From contig NZ_JAFIQY010000001.1 in the NCBI RefSeq assembly GCF_022271435.1, positions 124,001 through 188,000 of the forward strand: a DNA stretch of 64,000 nt, read 5' to 3'. The notes under the pieces were generated by a model that searched no databases, was not told the origin of the DNA, and saw nothing but the letters and a program-made list of their open reading frames with translations. Positions within the stretch are counted from its first letter, which is position 1. Every line of letters starts with the position of its first letter. A program made the translations under genes and the position numbers. Below are positions 27,130 to 36,921 of this stretch, in pieces. Origin of the DNA: Streptomyces monomycini (GTDB lineage Bacteria > Actinomycetota > Actinomycetes > Streptomycetales > Streptomycetaceae).

Positions 27130-27543
27130 TCACAGCTCGCTCAGGTACACCCAGGCGCCCTCGTCCCGCACGAAGCGGCTGTTCTCCTCCTGCACACCGG
27201 GCTCCCCGTGCAGTGTGTAGTGCGCCCGGAACTGGACGGTGCCCTCGCTGTGGAAGGCACTGCCGCCCGTCGTGGCGACGATCTCCAGGCGCGTCCAGTG
27301 CTGCTTCGGCTCGAAGTCCAGGTCCGCCGGGCGGGTCGCGGGGTGCCAGGTGCGCAGCAGGTACGGTGCGTCGCCGGCTGCGAAGGCGCTGTAGCGCGAG
27401 CGCATCAGCCGCTCGGCGGTGGGGGCTGCTGCCTGTCCGTGGTGGAAGCGGGCGCAGCACTCTCCGTAGGACGCCTGGAGGCCGCAGGGGCAAGGGGCGG
27501 TGGGGTCGATCGCCGTTCGTCGGCGCGCGTGGTTTTTGGACAC
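27130..27543 (-). CDS. YchJ-like protein (UPF0225, SEC-C motif)
   Basis: About 137 residues from the GTG at 27543. The N-terminal SEC-C zinc motif is CPCGLQASYGECC, followed by the family hallmark AERLMRSRYSAFAAGDAPYL and RTWHP. The C-terminal half is an NTF2-like beta sheet (QFRAHYTLHGEPG, WVYLSEL). The biochemical role of the family is unknown. The start is uncertain: AGGAG directly touches this GTG, while an ATG at 27618 would add 25 Arg/Gly-rich residues. Confidence 0.85.
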   Translation of the reverse strand: MSKNHARRRTAIDPTAPCPCGLQASYGECCARFHHGQAAAPTAERLMRSRYSAFAAGDAPYLLRTWHPATRPADLDFEPKQHWTRLEIVATTGGSAFHSEGTVQFRAHYTLHGEPGVQEENSRFVRDEGAWVYLSEL

Positions 27544-27627
27544 TCCTAGATTGTGACCGTTACGGGAGACCGTACGGCCGGTGCCCCCTGGGCCGGCCCG
27601 CACCGCCCTTCTGCGCATCTCCGCCCG

Positions 27628-28596
27628 TCAGTCGGCCGCGCTCCGCAGCCAGCCGTCGACCGTGGCCGTCACGGCGCGGGCGAAGCGGTCGATGCCCGGC
27701 GACCGTACGGGACATGGGCGGGGTGTGGTGGTCGTCGGGGCCAGGCAGAAGTGCAGGGCGTCGTCGGTGCGGTGCAGGTCGGTGGTGCCGCCGCCGGGGG
27801 CCGGGTGGGTGCAGTACGCGGGGTGCGCGCGCTCGTAGGCGTCGCAGGGCAGCTGGCGGGTCCACCGGTAGCGGTCGTCTGCCGGGCTGAGCGCGCGGCC
27901 CGCGTCCGCGTACAGGTCGCCTGAGGCGGTGGCCCGGTCCGCGTAGACGGCGTTCACCCTGCGGACGCGGTCCGGGTGGAAGGCGTCGGGTGCCTGGGAG
28001 GCCCAGACGATCTTCGGGCGGGCGAGGCCGGCGGCCCGGGCGGCCGCGGCGATCTCCTCGGTCAGTGCCCGCGCGTCCGCCGCGTACCGGTCGTAGTAGC
28101 CCGCCGTACCGTAGGTGGCGCCCGCCATGCAGGGCGTGTAGCCCCAGGCGTTCCCCCAGAACTGGAGGATCACGACGCGCGGGCGCACCGTCCGTACCAG
28201 CGCGGCCGCCTTGTCGCGGGCGGGGACCAGCGACTTTCCCCGCCAGGACGTCAAGTAGTCGCACAGTGTCGTGCCGGAGTGCGGCGCGCTGTGCAGCGTC
28301 ACCCGGCCGGTCGCGCGGAGCCGTTCCGCGAGCGCCGTCTGGCTCTCCATGGCCAGCGAGTCACCAAGGTAGATCGCGGGGGCGGCACGGGCGGACGGTC
28401 GGGGGGCCGGGCTCTCCACCGCCTCCTCCGGCGGTGGCGTGGAGGCGCTGCCGCCGGGCGCGGGAGCGGTCGCGGCCGGGCGCGGGCCGGTAGGGGTGTC
28501 CGTGGGGTCGGACGCGAAGACGACGCTCCAGCCGAGGGCGCCGACCAGGGCCAGGGCCAGCACACCGAGCAGCGGTACCACCCAGCGTCGGGTCAT
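27628..28596 (-). CDS. Membrane-anchored SGNH-type hydrolase
   Basis: 322 residues. One N-terminal membrane helix (VVPLLGVLALALVGALGWSVV, about 6-26) is followed by a Pro/Ala/Thr-rich spacer and an SGNH/GDSL fold: GDS in IYLGDSLAMESQ, a GN block in QFWGNAWG, and DxxH in DDALHFC near the C-terminus. The active site faces outside. The four or so cysteines (LCDY, PCMAG, PCDAY, YCTHP) suggest disulfides. It may de-acylate cell-wall or extracellular polymers; the substrate is not evident. Confidence 0.8.
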   Translation of the reverse strand: MTRRWVVPLLGVLALALVGALGWSVVFASDPTDTPTGPRPAATAPAPGGSASTPPPEEAVESPAPRPSARAAPAIYLGDSLAMESQTALAERLRATGRVTLHSAPHSGTTLCDYLTSWRGKSLVPARDKAAALVRTVRPRVVILQFWGNAWGYTPCMAGATYGTAGYYDRYAADARALTEEIAAAARAAGLARPKIVWASQAPDAFHPDRVRRVNAVYADRATASGDLYADAGRALSPADDRYRWTRQLPCDAYERAHPAYCTHPAPGGGTTDLHRTDDALHFCLAPTTTTPRPCPVRSPGIDRFARAVTATVDGWLRSAAD

Positions 28597-28712
28597 CGGG
28601 CCGCCCCTGGTCGCGCGTACGGCCGGTGGCTCATGTCAGGTGCACTACACACCGGCACGGGCAGACCAGACAAGCACACCGCGCCGCGCGGGAAAAGACC
28701 GCCAGGGTGCTT

Positions 28713-29918
28713 CTACCGGAGGTGCGGCCGCCGCCCGGCCGGTGCCGGTGCCGGCGCCTTGCCGCAGAACTCCGCCTCGATCACGTTCACGTACAGCGTC
28801 TGGTCCGTCAGCCAGTCACCGTTGATGTTGAACGTCAGCTGGTGGCCGCCGTCCCGTGTGCCGAACGAGGCGGACATCGAGCCGTTGGTCCCGCCGGTCT
28901 TGCCGACCACCCGTACGCCGCAGGACAGGACGGCGGTCTCCACACCGAGCCCGAAGCCGAGCCCCTCCCCCGCCGGCATTTCGGTGAGCAGTTCCGTCAT
29001 CTGCGCGCGGGGCAGCAACGCGCCGCGCAGCAGGGCCCGGTGGAAGCGGTTGAGGTCGCCGAGGGTGGAGATCATGTCGCCCGCCGCGCCCAGCCAGGTC
29101 ATGTTCTGCTCGGTGGCGTCGTGGACCGGCGCGTCGGGGGCCGGGGCGTGCAGCCGGGAGTACGCGACAGGGTGCGGGTCCGGCATGGTGGCCCGGCTCC
29201 CGGGGAACGACGTGCCGCGCAGCCGCAACGGCTCGATGACACGGCGCGTCACCTCGCGGGCGTACGAACGGCCCGTCACCTTCTCGATGACCAGGCCCGC
29301 GAGGACGAAATTGGTGTTCGAGTACCGGGCCCGCGTCCCCGGCGCGGACGTCGGAGGGTACTTCATCGCCATGGCCACCAGCTCCTGGGGCGTGTGGTGG
29401 TCGTAGCGGTGTTCGGGGAAGCGGCTGCCGGAGGAGTTGGCCTGGAAGTCCGGGTCCTCGGTGAAGTTGGGCAGACCGCTGGTGTGCTGGAGCAACTGGC
29501 GCAGGGTGATCGCGCGGCCGTCGTTCCCTCGCCCCCGTACCAGGCCCGGCAGCCACTTCTCCACGGTGTCGTCCAGGCGCAGTCTCCGCTCCGCCTCCAG
29601 CTGGAGGAGGACGGTGGCGATGAACGGCTTGGTGATGCTCGCCGCCCGGAAGCGGTCGTCGGCCGTGCGGGCGCGCCCCGTACCGGTGTCCGCGACGCCC
29701 GCCGAGCCGAACCACCGCTGTCCGCCGTCCCGGACTTCTGCCGCCACGCCGGGCAGCCCGGCCACGTCCACCAGCCGGCGCAGCGCCTCCTGGGTCGCCG
29801 CGTGCCCGTGCCCCCGCGCGGCGGGCTCCGCCGCGTACACGGGTGCCAGGGTCGTGAATCCCATCGCCGCGGTGGTGGCCAGGGCGGTCAGAACGGTGCG
29901 TACGGTCCGCTGTGTCAT
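28713..29918 (-). CDS. Secreted serine hydrolase, D-Ala-D-Ala carboxypeptidase/class C beta-lactamase family
   Basis: 401 residues. A signal peptide (about 1-30, ending PVYAAEP) is followed by the penicillin-recognising fold: SxxK in AASITKPF (near 93), YSN in ARYSNTNF (near 199), and KTGG in VGKTGGTNGSMSASF (near 342). This pattern matches the Streptomyces R61 DD-peptidase family. The role is probably trimming of peptidoglycan peptides or an esterase-type activity; beta-lactam hydrolysis cannot be judged. It reads toward the SGNH hydrolase on the same strand, with 116 bp between. Confidence 0.9.
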   Translation of the reverse strand: MTQRTVRTVLTALATTAAMGFTTLAPVYAAEPAARGHGHAATQEALRRLVDVAGLPGVAAEVRDGGQRWFGSAGVADTGTGRARTADDRFRAASITKPFIATVLLQLEAERRLRLDDTVEKWLPGLVRGRGNDGRAITLRQLLQHTSGLPNFTEDPDFQANSSGSRFPEHRYDHHTPQELVAMAMKYPPTSAPGTRARYSNTNFVLAGLVIEKVTGRSYAREVTRRVIEPLRLRGTSFPGSRATMPDPHPVAYSRLHAPAPDAPVHDATEQNMTWLGAAGDMISTLGDLNRFHRALLRGALLPRAQMTELLTEMPAGEGLGFGLGVETAVLSCGVRVVGKTGGTNGSMSASFGTRDGGHQLTFNINGDWLTDQTLYVNVIEAEFCGKAPAPAPAGRRPHLR

Positions 29919-30362
29919 CGGTCAGCCTCCGGGAGCCGGTGAGGGGCGTTCGCCCCTTGTGGCGTCAGTGACGCCGGGGAGGAGGCGGGAGGTTGACCGT
30001 GCAGGGGCGTCCGGTGCCGTGTCCGGAATCGTGCGGGACCTGTCCCGGACAAGTCCGGACAGCTCATCCGTGGACGGCACGGGTACGGAGTCGGCAATGT
30101 CGGCGGGGAGCCCGGGAACGCGGAGCGGAGTCAGGGCGCCCTTGTACGGGGGTGCGGACAGTGCGGGCCGACGGCCTGCCGGCCGGTGACGCGGGTGCGG
30201 CGGCGGGCACTGCCCGCCGGGCGTCTCTCCCCTGCGCGGTCCCGGGCCGGTCCTGACCGGCACGCCGTGCGGCGCTGCCGGACCGGCCCCATGATGGAAG
30301 CAGCGGAGGCACTGCCGGCCCGGCGGGACTCTCCGGACCCGAGCGATCTTTCGGGAGGCGCC
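29919..30362. other. Divergent intergenic region
   Basis: 444 bp between the leftward serine hydrolase and a rightward small gene. No convincing coding sequence. It contains TGTCCGGAATCGTGCGGGACCTGTCCCGGACAAGTCCGGACA-like repeats of TCCGGA/TCCCGGAC around 30018-30062, which may form small stems or protein sites. CGGGAGGCGCC just before 30363 is the ribosome site of the next gene. Confidence 0.35.
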
Positions 30363-30563
30363 ATGGGCAAGGACAACACTCCGGGTTCCGACGAGGCCCG
30401 CGCGGCGAGGCTGCGGGAGCTGTACACGGGCGGTGAGCGCCCGTTCGATCCGGAGGACCTGGTCATGGCCAGGGGACTGGAACCGACGCCGGAGCGGGTC
30501 GAGGAGGCCCGCAGGCTGATCGAGGAGAAGGGGGCCGCGGCGATCGAACGGTATCTGCCGTAG
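30363..30563 (+). CDS. Small conserved-looking protein of unknown function
   Basis: 66 residues, soluble and charged: it begins MGKDNTPGSDEARAARLREL and contains RPFDPEDLVMARGLEPTPERVEEAR, ending EKGAAAIERYLP. GGGAGG lies five bases before the ATG. Codon bias is that of its neighbours. I recognise no domain; the second half is likely a helical hairpin. It converges on the next small gene with a GAGCGG/CCGCTC stem at 30573-30590. Confidence 0.7.
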   Translation: MGKDNTPGSDEARAARLRELYTGGERPFDPEDLVMARGLEPTPERVEEARRLIEEKGAAAIERYLP

Positions 30564-30588
30564 CCGGGCCGCGAGCGGGGCCCACCGC

Positions 30589-30954
30589 TCAGTTCGGTGA
30601 CACCAGGGCGGCGACGCGCGCACGGTAGGCGGCGCTGTCCTCCTGGCTCAGCGGCAGCCGGCCGTCGCCCGCGAGGTGCGACGGAAGGTAGGTGGCCTGC
30701 TTGACGGCCTGGGACAGCGGACCCGGCAGGTTGAGCAGGAGCTGGCCCTGTTCGGCGGTCTCGATGACCATCCACGCGTCGGAACCGCGGTCGTCGGGGG
30801 CGGTCGGTTCGATGGTGCTGACGGCGGTCACGGTCAGGGTGGGCGGCACGTCGGCAGTCGTCGGTGAGCCGCTGGCCGTCGGCGCGGCGGCGGTCGTCAT
30901 GTCGGTCGTCGTCGGTATGGCGGTTCCCGTCGTGTTCTCGTTCTCCGTACTCAT
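30589..30954 (-). CDS. Small protein of unknown function, Thr-rich N-terminus
   Basis: 121 residues. About 45 residues rich in Thr, Ala, Ser and Pro are followed by a compact segment with WMVIETAEQGQLLLNLPGPLSQAVK and a C-terminus ending RVAALVSPN. GGGAGGGA before the ATG supports the start. No signal peptide or membrane helix. I do not recognise a family. Confidence 0.65.
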   Translation of the reverse strand: MSTENENTTGTAIPTTTDMTTAAAPTASGSPTTADVPPTLTVTAVSTIEPTAPDDRGSDAWMVIETAEQGQLLLNLPGPLSQAVKQATYLPSHLAGDGRLPLSQEDSAAYRARVAALVSPN

Positions 30955-31140
30955 GTTCCCTCCCTAACAGCCGGGTGCGGGTCCGGGCCAGCGGTCGCGC
31001 CGAGTCGTGTCTCACAGTGGCCGGGGGGAATGCGGGACGGGGACCGCGGAAGGATGAGGTGACCGACGGACATGAGCCGCAGAAGAGTCCTGGCCAAAGT
31101 GACCCGTCCGACATGCCCCGAAGGAGCCCGAGCACCGATC

Positions 31141-31338
31141 ATGGCCCGCATGGACGAGGACCTCCACACCACCGGTCCGGCGCCGGACGCGGCGCGCCGT
31201 ACGCACGACCGGGAGCGCCGGCAGGCACGGCTGGTGCTCGCGGGGCGCGCCGAGAGCGCGGCGGACCTGGCGATGCTGATCGACGCCCTGGGGCTCGCCC
31301 CCCGGGAGGACCATGAGCCGTCGGGGCGGCGGGAGTGA
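31141..31338 (+). CDS. Small basic-acidic protein of unknown function
   Basis: 65 residues from the ATG at 31141: MARMDEDLHTTGPAPDAARR, then a helix-forming core RERRQARLVLAGRAESAADLAMLIDALGL. An in-frame ATG at 31072 would add 23 residues. AAGGAG lies a little far (14 bases) from 31141. Short proteins with a similar ending occur in Streptomyces, but no function is known to me. Confidence 0.55.
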   Translation: MARMDEDLHTTGPAPDAARRTHDRERRQARLVLAGRAESAADLAMLIDALGLAPREDHEPSGRRE

Positions 31339-31437
31339 GGCGTTCAGATGTCGCTCGCACCCGCCTGGGCTGGCCGTCGGCACCTTCCCGGCCAGTGACA
31401 GCGCCACGCCCTCACAGTTCGGGCGCCGCCCACACCT

Positions 31438-32802
31438 TCAGGAGACCCCGCGCCTGCGACGACGGAGCGTCCGTCGCGCCAGCGTCTTGCTGCCGTTGAG
31501 GAAGTCGTTGCACCGGTCCAGCCCCCAGACGGCTCGGAGGACGAGCGGCTGCATCAGCAGCGACATCGACGGCGGGTACTTCGAGGCGTCCGACCAGATG
31601 CCGGCGAGGTCCTCCGACATCTCACCGTCGACGATGTAGTCGGCGAGCTGATGGGCCACGTACGGCACCTGACAGAGGCCGTGGCCGTTGCAGGCCATCG
31701 AGTAGAAGACGTTGTCGCCCACCTGCCCGGCGATCGACAGCCAGTCCGGGCTGATGCCGATCCAACCGCCCCAGGCCCGTTCGATGGCCACGTCGGACAG
31801 CGACGGGAACCGGTTGGCCAGGTCCTTCCCCATGTCCTGCACGACACTGGGGTCCGGGACCCGGTCCGGGAGCGGGTAGGTCTGGCCTCGCTGCGGCTGG
31901 CGGACCCCGCAGACGATGGTGTTGCGCTCGGTGAGCCGGTAGTGGGTCATCAACTGGTGCTGGGTGATGATGCCGGACCGACTGGTCCAGTCCAGCTCGG
32001 CGAGCCGCTCCGGCGCGATGGGTTCCGACTCGATCTCGATGACGTACAGCGGCGTCGCGAGGTTCTTGGGCGTGATGTCCCACTCACCGCCGTAGACGCT
32101 GGTTGCGAGCACCACCTTGTTGGCCCGCACGGTGCCGTGCGGTGTCGTGAGCTCGACGGTGCGGCCTGTCCGCCGGACATCGCTCACCCGCGACTGCTCG
32201 AAGACCTTGGCCGAGGAGGCGAGCAGCGCGCGACGCACACCCCGAGCGAGCTTGCCCGGGTTCAGCATCCCGCCGATGGATTCCCGCATACCGCCCACGA
32301 AGCCGGCAGGGAGGCCGAGTTCCTCCCTGCTGCCGACGGTCCCCTGCCCGCCGAAGGCGCGCAGGATCGCTGCCTGGGTGTGCACCCTGAGCATCATGAC
32401 GGGTGAGACCGCACCCCACACCAGGCCGTTCGCCACGTAGTCGCAGTCGATGTCGTGCGTCTTCATGAGGTCTTCCACGTAGTGGCCCGCGTGCTCCGCC
32501 AGTTTGACCATGACCGGCATCTTCTTCGGGGACTGGAGGCTGAGCATCCGCAGGTCGCCCCCCGGCGCCCCGGCGATCTGACCGCCGTTGCGCGAGGCCG
32601 AGCCGTAGCCGCAGAACTCGGCCTCCAGCAGGGCCACGTCCTGGTCACGCTCCGCGAGGCGCAGCGCAGCCGCCATGCCACCCATGCCGCCGCCGATGAC
32701 GGCGATGTTACAGGTGAGGTCGCCGTCCAGTGCAGGCTGCACGTCGTCCGGCCGGTCGATCCAGCCGGTGAAGTTGCTGTACTTCGTGCTGTCGGTCCTC
32801 AT
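31438..32802 (-). CDS. FAD-dependent amine/amino acid oxidase (DAO family)
   Basis: 454 residues. N-terminal FAD motif IAVIGGGMGGMAAALRLAER (about 33-52) and the DAO-type segment EFCGYGSASRNGGQIAGAP, as in gamma-glutamylputrescine oxidase and related enzymes, where RNGG/RNGGQ is conserved. The C-terminal WGGWIGISPDWLSIAGQV and ACNGHGLCQVPYVAHQLADYI match the family FAD-contact region. It likely oxidises an amine to an imine with release of peroxide. The remnant of a TetR gene ends 50 bp upstream on the same strand, suggesting it was once locally regulated. Confidence 0.85.
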   Translation of the reverse strand: MRTDSTKYSNFTGWIDRPDDVQPALDGDLTCNIAVIGGGMGGMAAALRLAERDQDVALLEAEFCGYGSASRNGGQIAGAPGGDLRMLSLQSPKKMPVMVKLAEHAGHYVEDLMKTHDIDCDYVANGLVWGAVSPVMMLRVHTQAAILRAFGGQGTVGSREELGLPAGFVGGMRESIGGMLNPGKLARGVRRALLASSAKVFEQSRVSDVRRTGRTVELTTPHGTVRANKVVLATSVYGGEWDITPKNLATPLYVIEIESEPIAPERLAELDWTSRSGIITQHQLMTHYRLTERNTIVCGVRQPQRGQTYPLPDRVPDPSVVQDMGKDLANRFPSLSDVAIERAWGGWIGISPDWLSIAGQVGDNVFYSMACNGHGLCQVPYVAHQLADYIVDGEMSEDLAGIWSDASKYPPSMSLLMQPLVLRAVWGLDRCNDFLNGSKTLARRTLRRRRRGVS

Positions 32803-32852
32803 GCTGTCCTGATCTCCTTCAGGTGGGTGTCCGTCCTACTGCGTGCTTCGCG

Positions 32853-33117
32853 TCAGGGCCTGCTCGGCAGCGCGCCCAAGCCTTCGTTCCCGTCCAGCAG
32901 ATCAACCGTGACAGGCGTCTCTTCGGCGAGACGTGTGAAGACGGCGAGACAGGAGGTTCTCCTCGTTCCGGAAGCGGTGGTGGAGGGAGGCGAGAGGCGC
33001 CCGCGCCTCGTCAGCGATCTTCCGGGTGGTGGCTCCGTCGGCACCTTCGCGGGCGATCACCTGCACAGCCGCCTCGACCACCTGCTCTCGCCGCGTGTCC
33101 GCTGGCACATACGGCAT
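32853..33117 (-). pseudogene. TetR-family regulator remnant, frameshifted and truncated
   Basis: The first 55 or so residues are a clear TetR N-terminus: MPYVPADTRREQVVEAAVQV, then IAREGADGATTRKIADEARA and LHHRFRNEENLL. After NEENLL the frame gives SRRLHTSRRRDACHG and stops. In the neighbouring frame the expected continuation appears (LAVFTRLAEETPVTVDLL) but ends after about 30 more residues. So the gene has lost a base near 32950 and most of its ligand domain. It lies upstream of the FAD oxidase gene it may once have controlled. Confidence 0.75.
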
Positions 33118-33375
33118 CCAAGCCTCCGTGAGCCCGACTGAGTCACTTGACCTACTTGGACGGTACCACGGCCCCGCCACGGGCTTTGGCGTCGTTGTCC
33201 TCCAGACGCAGGAGGAGGTCGTGGAGGTCGTGGCCGAAGGGGCCGCTCCTGGGGGACGAGCACGCCCACCGTGACCCGGCATGCGGGGCCCCGTCGCCGC
33301 GCCGGCCGGAAAAACCGCTTCTGGTGTCGCGCGACGAGTCTGCGAGAGGCTCGGTGAGGGCCAGGATGGACTCGG

Positions 33376-36248
33376 ATGCTGCCGCAGGGAGGGGAGCGGA
33401 GTGTGGCGGAGCGGGGTGTGTCGCGGCGGGAGTTGATCCGGCGTCGGCGGCGTGACGGGTTCGTGGGCCGGCGCAGCGAGTTGTCGGTCTTCCGAGAGAA
33501 CGTGGAGCGCTCGCCGGAGGACGAGACAGCGGACTTCTTCTTTCATGTCTGCGGTCCTGCGGGCGTAGGAAAGACGACGTTGGTACGGCGCTGGGAGGCG
33601 ATCGCCGGCGAGCACAGCGCGGCCACGGCCTACGTGGGCGATACGGTCGCCGATGCCGTGGAGGCGATGGAAGCCGTCATCATCCAGTTGGCGCGGCAGG
33701 GGTACGGGGCGAAAGAGTTCGACAAGGTGCTGGCTTCCTATCGGCAGCGGCTCACGAGGCCGAAGCCACTGCCACCGCCCCGGAGGGTGCGCTACAGGCA
33801 GCCGGTGGCGGTGAACAGCCGGTGCCGTCGCCGGTGAGCATGGTGGCCACGCAGGTCGGCCTGGCAGGGCTGGGCATGGTGCCGGGAGCGGGCCCGTTCG
33901 TCGGGGCGGTCGATCCCGCCCAGGTGGCGCTGGGCGCCGACCGGGTCCGCTCGGTGTTCGCCGCCCGCTTTCGCAACCGCGACGACGCCCACCTGGTGCT
34001 CTCTCCGCTTCAGGTGCTCACGCCACTGTTCGTGCGGGCTGTCGAAGAGGCGACGCAGCGGGCGGGGCGGGTGGTGCTGTTCTTCGACACCTATGAGTAC
34101 ACCGGCACCTTCCTGGACACATGGCTGCGAGATGTCCTCATCGAGGCGCGGTACGGGGAACTGCCTGTCGGCGTGATGGTGGTGACGTCCGGGCAGAGCC
34201 GCCTCTCCCCTGCCGTCTGGGGCGACCATCTGGACTTGGTGCACGAGCTGGAACTCGAGGTTTTCACCGAGGCTGAAGCGCGCCAGTTGCTGGGCGCCAA
34301 GGGAATTCAAGATGAGCAGGTCATCGAAGTGATTCTGCGCCTGTCCGGGCGGCTGCCGGTGTTGGTGCATCTGCTGGCAGAGTCCCGCCCGGCCTCCGTC
34401 GAGGACGTCGGCGATCCCAGCGGCACCGCGATCGAACGGTTCCTGCGTTGGGAAAGCGCCCCGGCTCGGCGCGCAGCGGCACTGGCGTGCGCCCTTCCGC
34501 TGGAGTTGGACGAGGACATCTGCCGGCTGCTGACCGGTGAGGAGGGTGGTGCGGAGGTCTTCGACTGGCTGCGCCGGCGGCCGTTCGTCACCGACCGGTC
34601 CGGACGCTGCCGCTACCACGATGTCGTACGCGACGCCATGTTGCGCCTGCAACGTGCGCAATCGCCCCAGCGGTGGGAGCGCCTGCACATTCTCCTGGCC
34701 GACACCTGCGCCCGGCGGCGCCTGCGCGAAGAACAAGGCGATGACCGTACGCCGCGGCAGTGGTGGCAAGAGCAGTGGTGGCGCGAGTGCCGGTTGCGGG
34801 AGACCTATCACCGACTGTGCGCACACCCGCACCGCGCCCTGCCCGCCGCCCTCGCCGAACTCCTGCATGCCTACGCCCACAGCCCCGTCACCCTGCGCCG
34901 CTGGGCCCAGACCCTCTACCGGGCGGGCCGCGACGCCGACGCACCGGCATTGAGCCAGTGGGGAGAAGAGGTGCTGGCCGCCCTGGAGAGTCCGCAGGAA
35001 GGCATCGCCGGCGTGCTCAGCCGTTTGCTTGCCGACGGGAAGCTCGACTCCGGCGACCGTGCGCTGGCGCATGCCCTGCGCGGACGCGAACACCACGATG
35101 TGCGCGACGTGGAACCTGCTCTGGCCGACTACACCGCCGCATTGGATCTGGATCCCCACCTGGTCCGTGCGCACGTGGGCCGCGCCTGGATGCAGATGTG
35201 GCAAGGCTGCTCCGACGACGCTCTGGCCGGTTTCGCCCGCGCCATCGAACTCGAACCCCACCAGGCCGATGCCTACCAGTTCCGCGGTACCACCTACACG
35301 GTCATGGGGCGCTACGGCGACGCCCTCGCCGACTACACCCGGGCGATCGAACTCGCCCCAGGGGCCATCGTTCCTCGCAGCAACCGAGGCGGTCTGTACA
35401 TGCGCATGGGACGGTATGAAGAGGCCCTCACCGACTACCACCGCGCCATTGCCCTCGCGCCTGACAGCTCCTCATCACACTCCGCCAGAGGGCGGGTGTA
35501 CGCCAGATCAGGGCGCTTCGAAGAAGCCCTCGCGGACCACGACCACGCCGTCGAACTTGATGCCCATGACGTCTGGGCGTATGCCATGCGCGGTGAGGCC
35601 TACCGGTACCTGGGCCGGTTCGAGGAAGCATGCACGGATTTCGACCGCGCCATCGAGCTGGGACCCGACTACTCCTTGCTGTACGTCGGCCGCGGGGAGA
35701 CCCATCGGCTCCAGGGGCACTACGAGGCAGCACTTGCCGACCTCCACCGCGCCGTCGAGCTCGCCCCTGACGACGGCTGGACGAAGCTACACCGTGGCAG
35801 GCTCCACCGGCTCGCGGGTCGCTACGACGACGCCCTCGGTGATCTGCTGCCCCAGGGACGGCCGGGTCCGACCGAGGCCTGGAGACGCTATGAGATCGCC
35901 CTGGTGCGGCGTGTGACGAACCAGTCCGACTGGGAGGAAGAGCTGGTGAGATCCGAGCGGTTGTACCGTGATCTCTGCGTCGGCGGCTTCACCGGCCGCA
36001 CGGGCGAATCGGCGATGCTGTTCATCATCCGGTGCGCTCTACAAGACTGGACGAAGGCCGGGCAGACGCTGGAGAGCATTCTGCGCGCCGGGCCGGCCGC
36101 CCATCGTCTGCGGCAGACGATGGACGACCTGGAAGAAGCCGTGGCGGTCTTCCGCCTGCCGTCCGAACCGGTGCGGCTCCTGCGCCGCAAACTTGGGCGG
36201 CAGGCAAGTTCATCCCCGTCCACGATGCCCGGCGGACCCAGGCCATGA
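33376..36248 (+). pseudogene. STAND-type P-loop ATPase with TPR repeats, split by a frameshift
   Basis: Two frames together make one protein. The first (from ATG 33376, or more likely GTG 33403 after GGAGGGGAGCGGA) has DGFVGRRSEL and Walker A in CGPAGVGKTTLVRRW. It goes off frame near 33752, after SYRQRLT. The second frame continues with a natural linker (EAEATATAPEGALQ) and then RVVLFFDTYEYTG (Walker B), a winged-helix-like region, and at least seven TPR units (RAIELEPHQADAYQFRGTTY, AIELAPGAI and so on) to the stop. A single missing base (CACGAGG for CACCGAGG) would explain it. No effector domain is seen at either end. Such ATPases are signal-sensing switches, some of them in anti-phage defence. 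A sequencing error would restore an intact gene of about 957 residues. Confidence 0.75.
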
Positions 36249-36252
36249 AGAT

Positions 36253-36564
36253 TCACGGCGAGCGGGACGGCATCTGCGCGCTCCGCAAAGCCGCCCAGAC
36301 CGAGACCGAGCCCTGGTCGGCCAGGGGTACGTTGGCGGAGGCTCTGACTGTCCGGGAGTCCAGCACGCCTGCGCACGGCTCGCCGCTGCGGCCCTCCGCC
36401 TCGTGGACCAGACGCCGCAGCAGGCCGGTGAGCTGCGCGAAGATGCCGTCCTGCTGCCAGCGGGCGAAGTAGCCGTAGACCCTCCGATGAGGCGGGAAGT
36501 CATGGGGCAGGTAGCGCCAGGGAATGCCGGTGCGGTCGGCGCCGGCAGACAAGATGGCGTTCAT
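36253..36564 (-). pseudogene. IS5-type transposase fragment
   Basis: 103 codons match the middle of an IS5-like transposase: RTGIPWRYLPHDFPPHRRVYGY, then the DDE start in GVLDSRTVRASANVPLADQG. About 50 N-terminal residues and everything after the first DDE aspartate region are missing, and the tail SVWAALRSAQ is unrelated. I see no terminal repeats. It sits between the broken STAND gene and mbtH, marking the edge of the second NRPS locus. Confidence 0.7.
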
Positions 36565-36594
36565 GAGGCGCCGCCAGCAGGGACGGATACTCGG

Positions 36595-36816
36595 TCAGTC
36601 CGGCGTGGGGGTGTCCATCGCATCGGCGAGGGATTTCGGGCGCATGTCCGTCCAGCGCTCCGTCACGTGGTCCAGGCAGCCCTGCCGTGTGTCCTCGCCG
36701 TGCACGACGGTCCAGCCGCCGGGCAGCCCGGCCGCGGCGGGCCACAGGGAGAACTGGTTCTCGTCGTTGACGAGGACGAGGTAGGCGGCGTCGGGGTTCT
36801 CGAACGGGTTGGTCAT
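36595..36816 (-). CDS. mbtH: MbtH-like NRPS partner protein
   Basis: 73 residues with the family signature NDENQFSLWPAAAGLPGGW and the later WTDMRPKSL. MbtH proteins bind adenylation domains and are often required for their folding or activity. It starts 105 bp after the NRPS stop on the same strand, so it is the last gene of that operon and most likely serves the six A domains there, possibly also the NRPS at the left edge. Confidence 0.95.
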   Translation of the reverse strand: MTNPFENPDAAYLVLVNDENQFSLWPAAAGLPGGWTVVHGEDTRQGCLDHVTERWTDMRPKSLADAMDTPTPD

Positions 36817-36921
36817 GACGTGCGGCTCCTTGGGGGTGTGTCGGGGTGGTGGTTGCAGTGGTTACGGACTGGTCGTCACCTGGGGCAGCGGCTGCGAACG
36901 GAGCGCTGTCCGGGACAGCGG

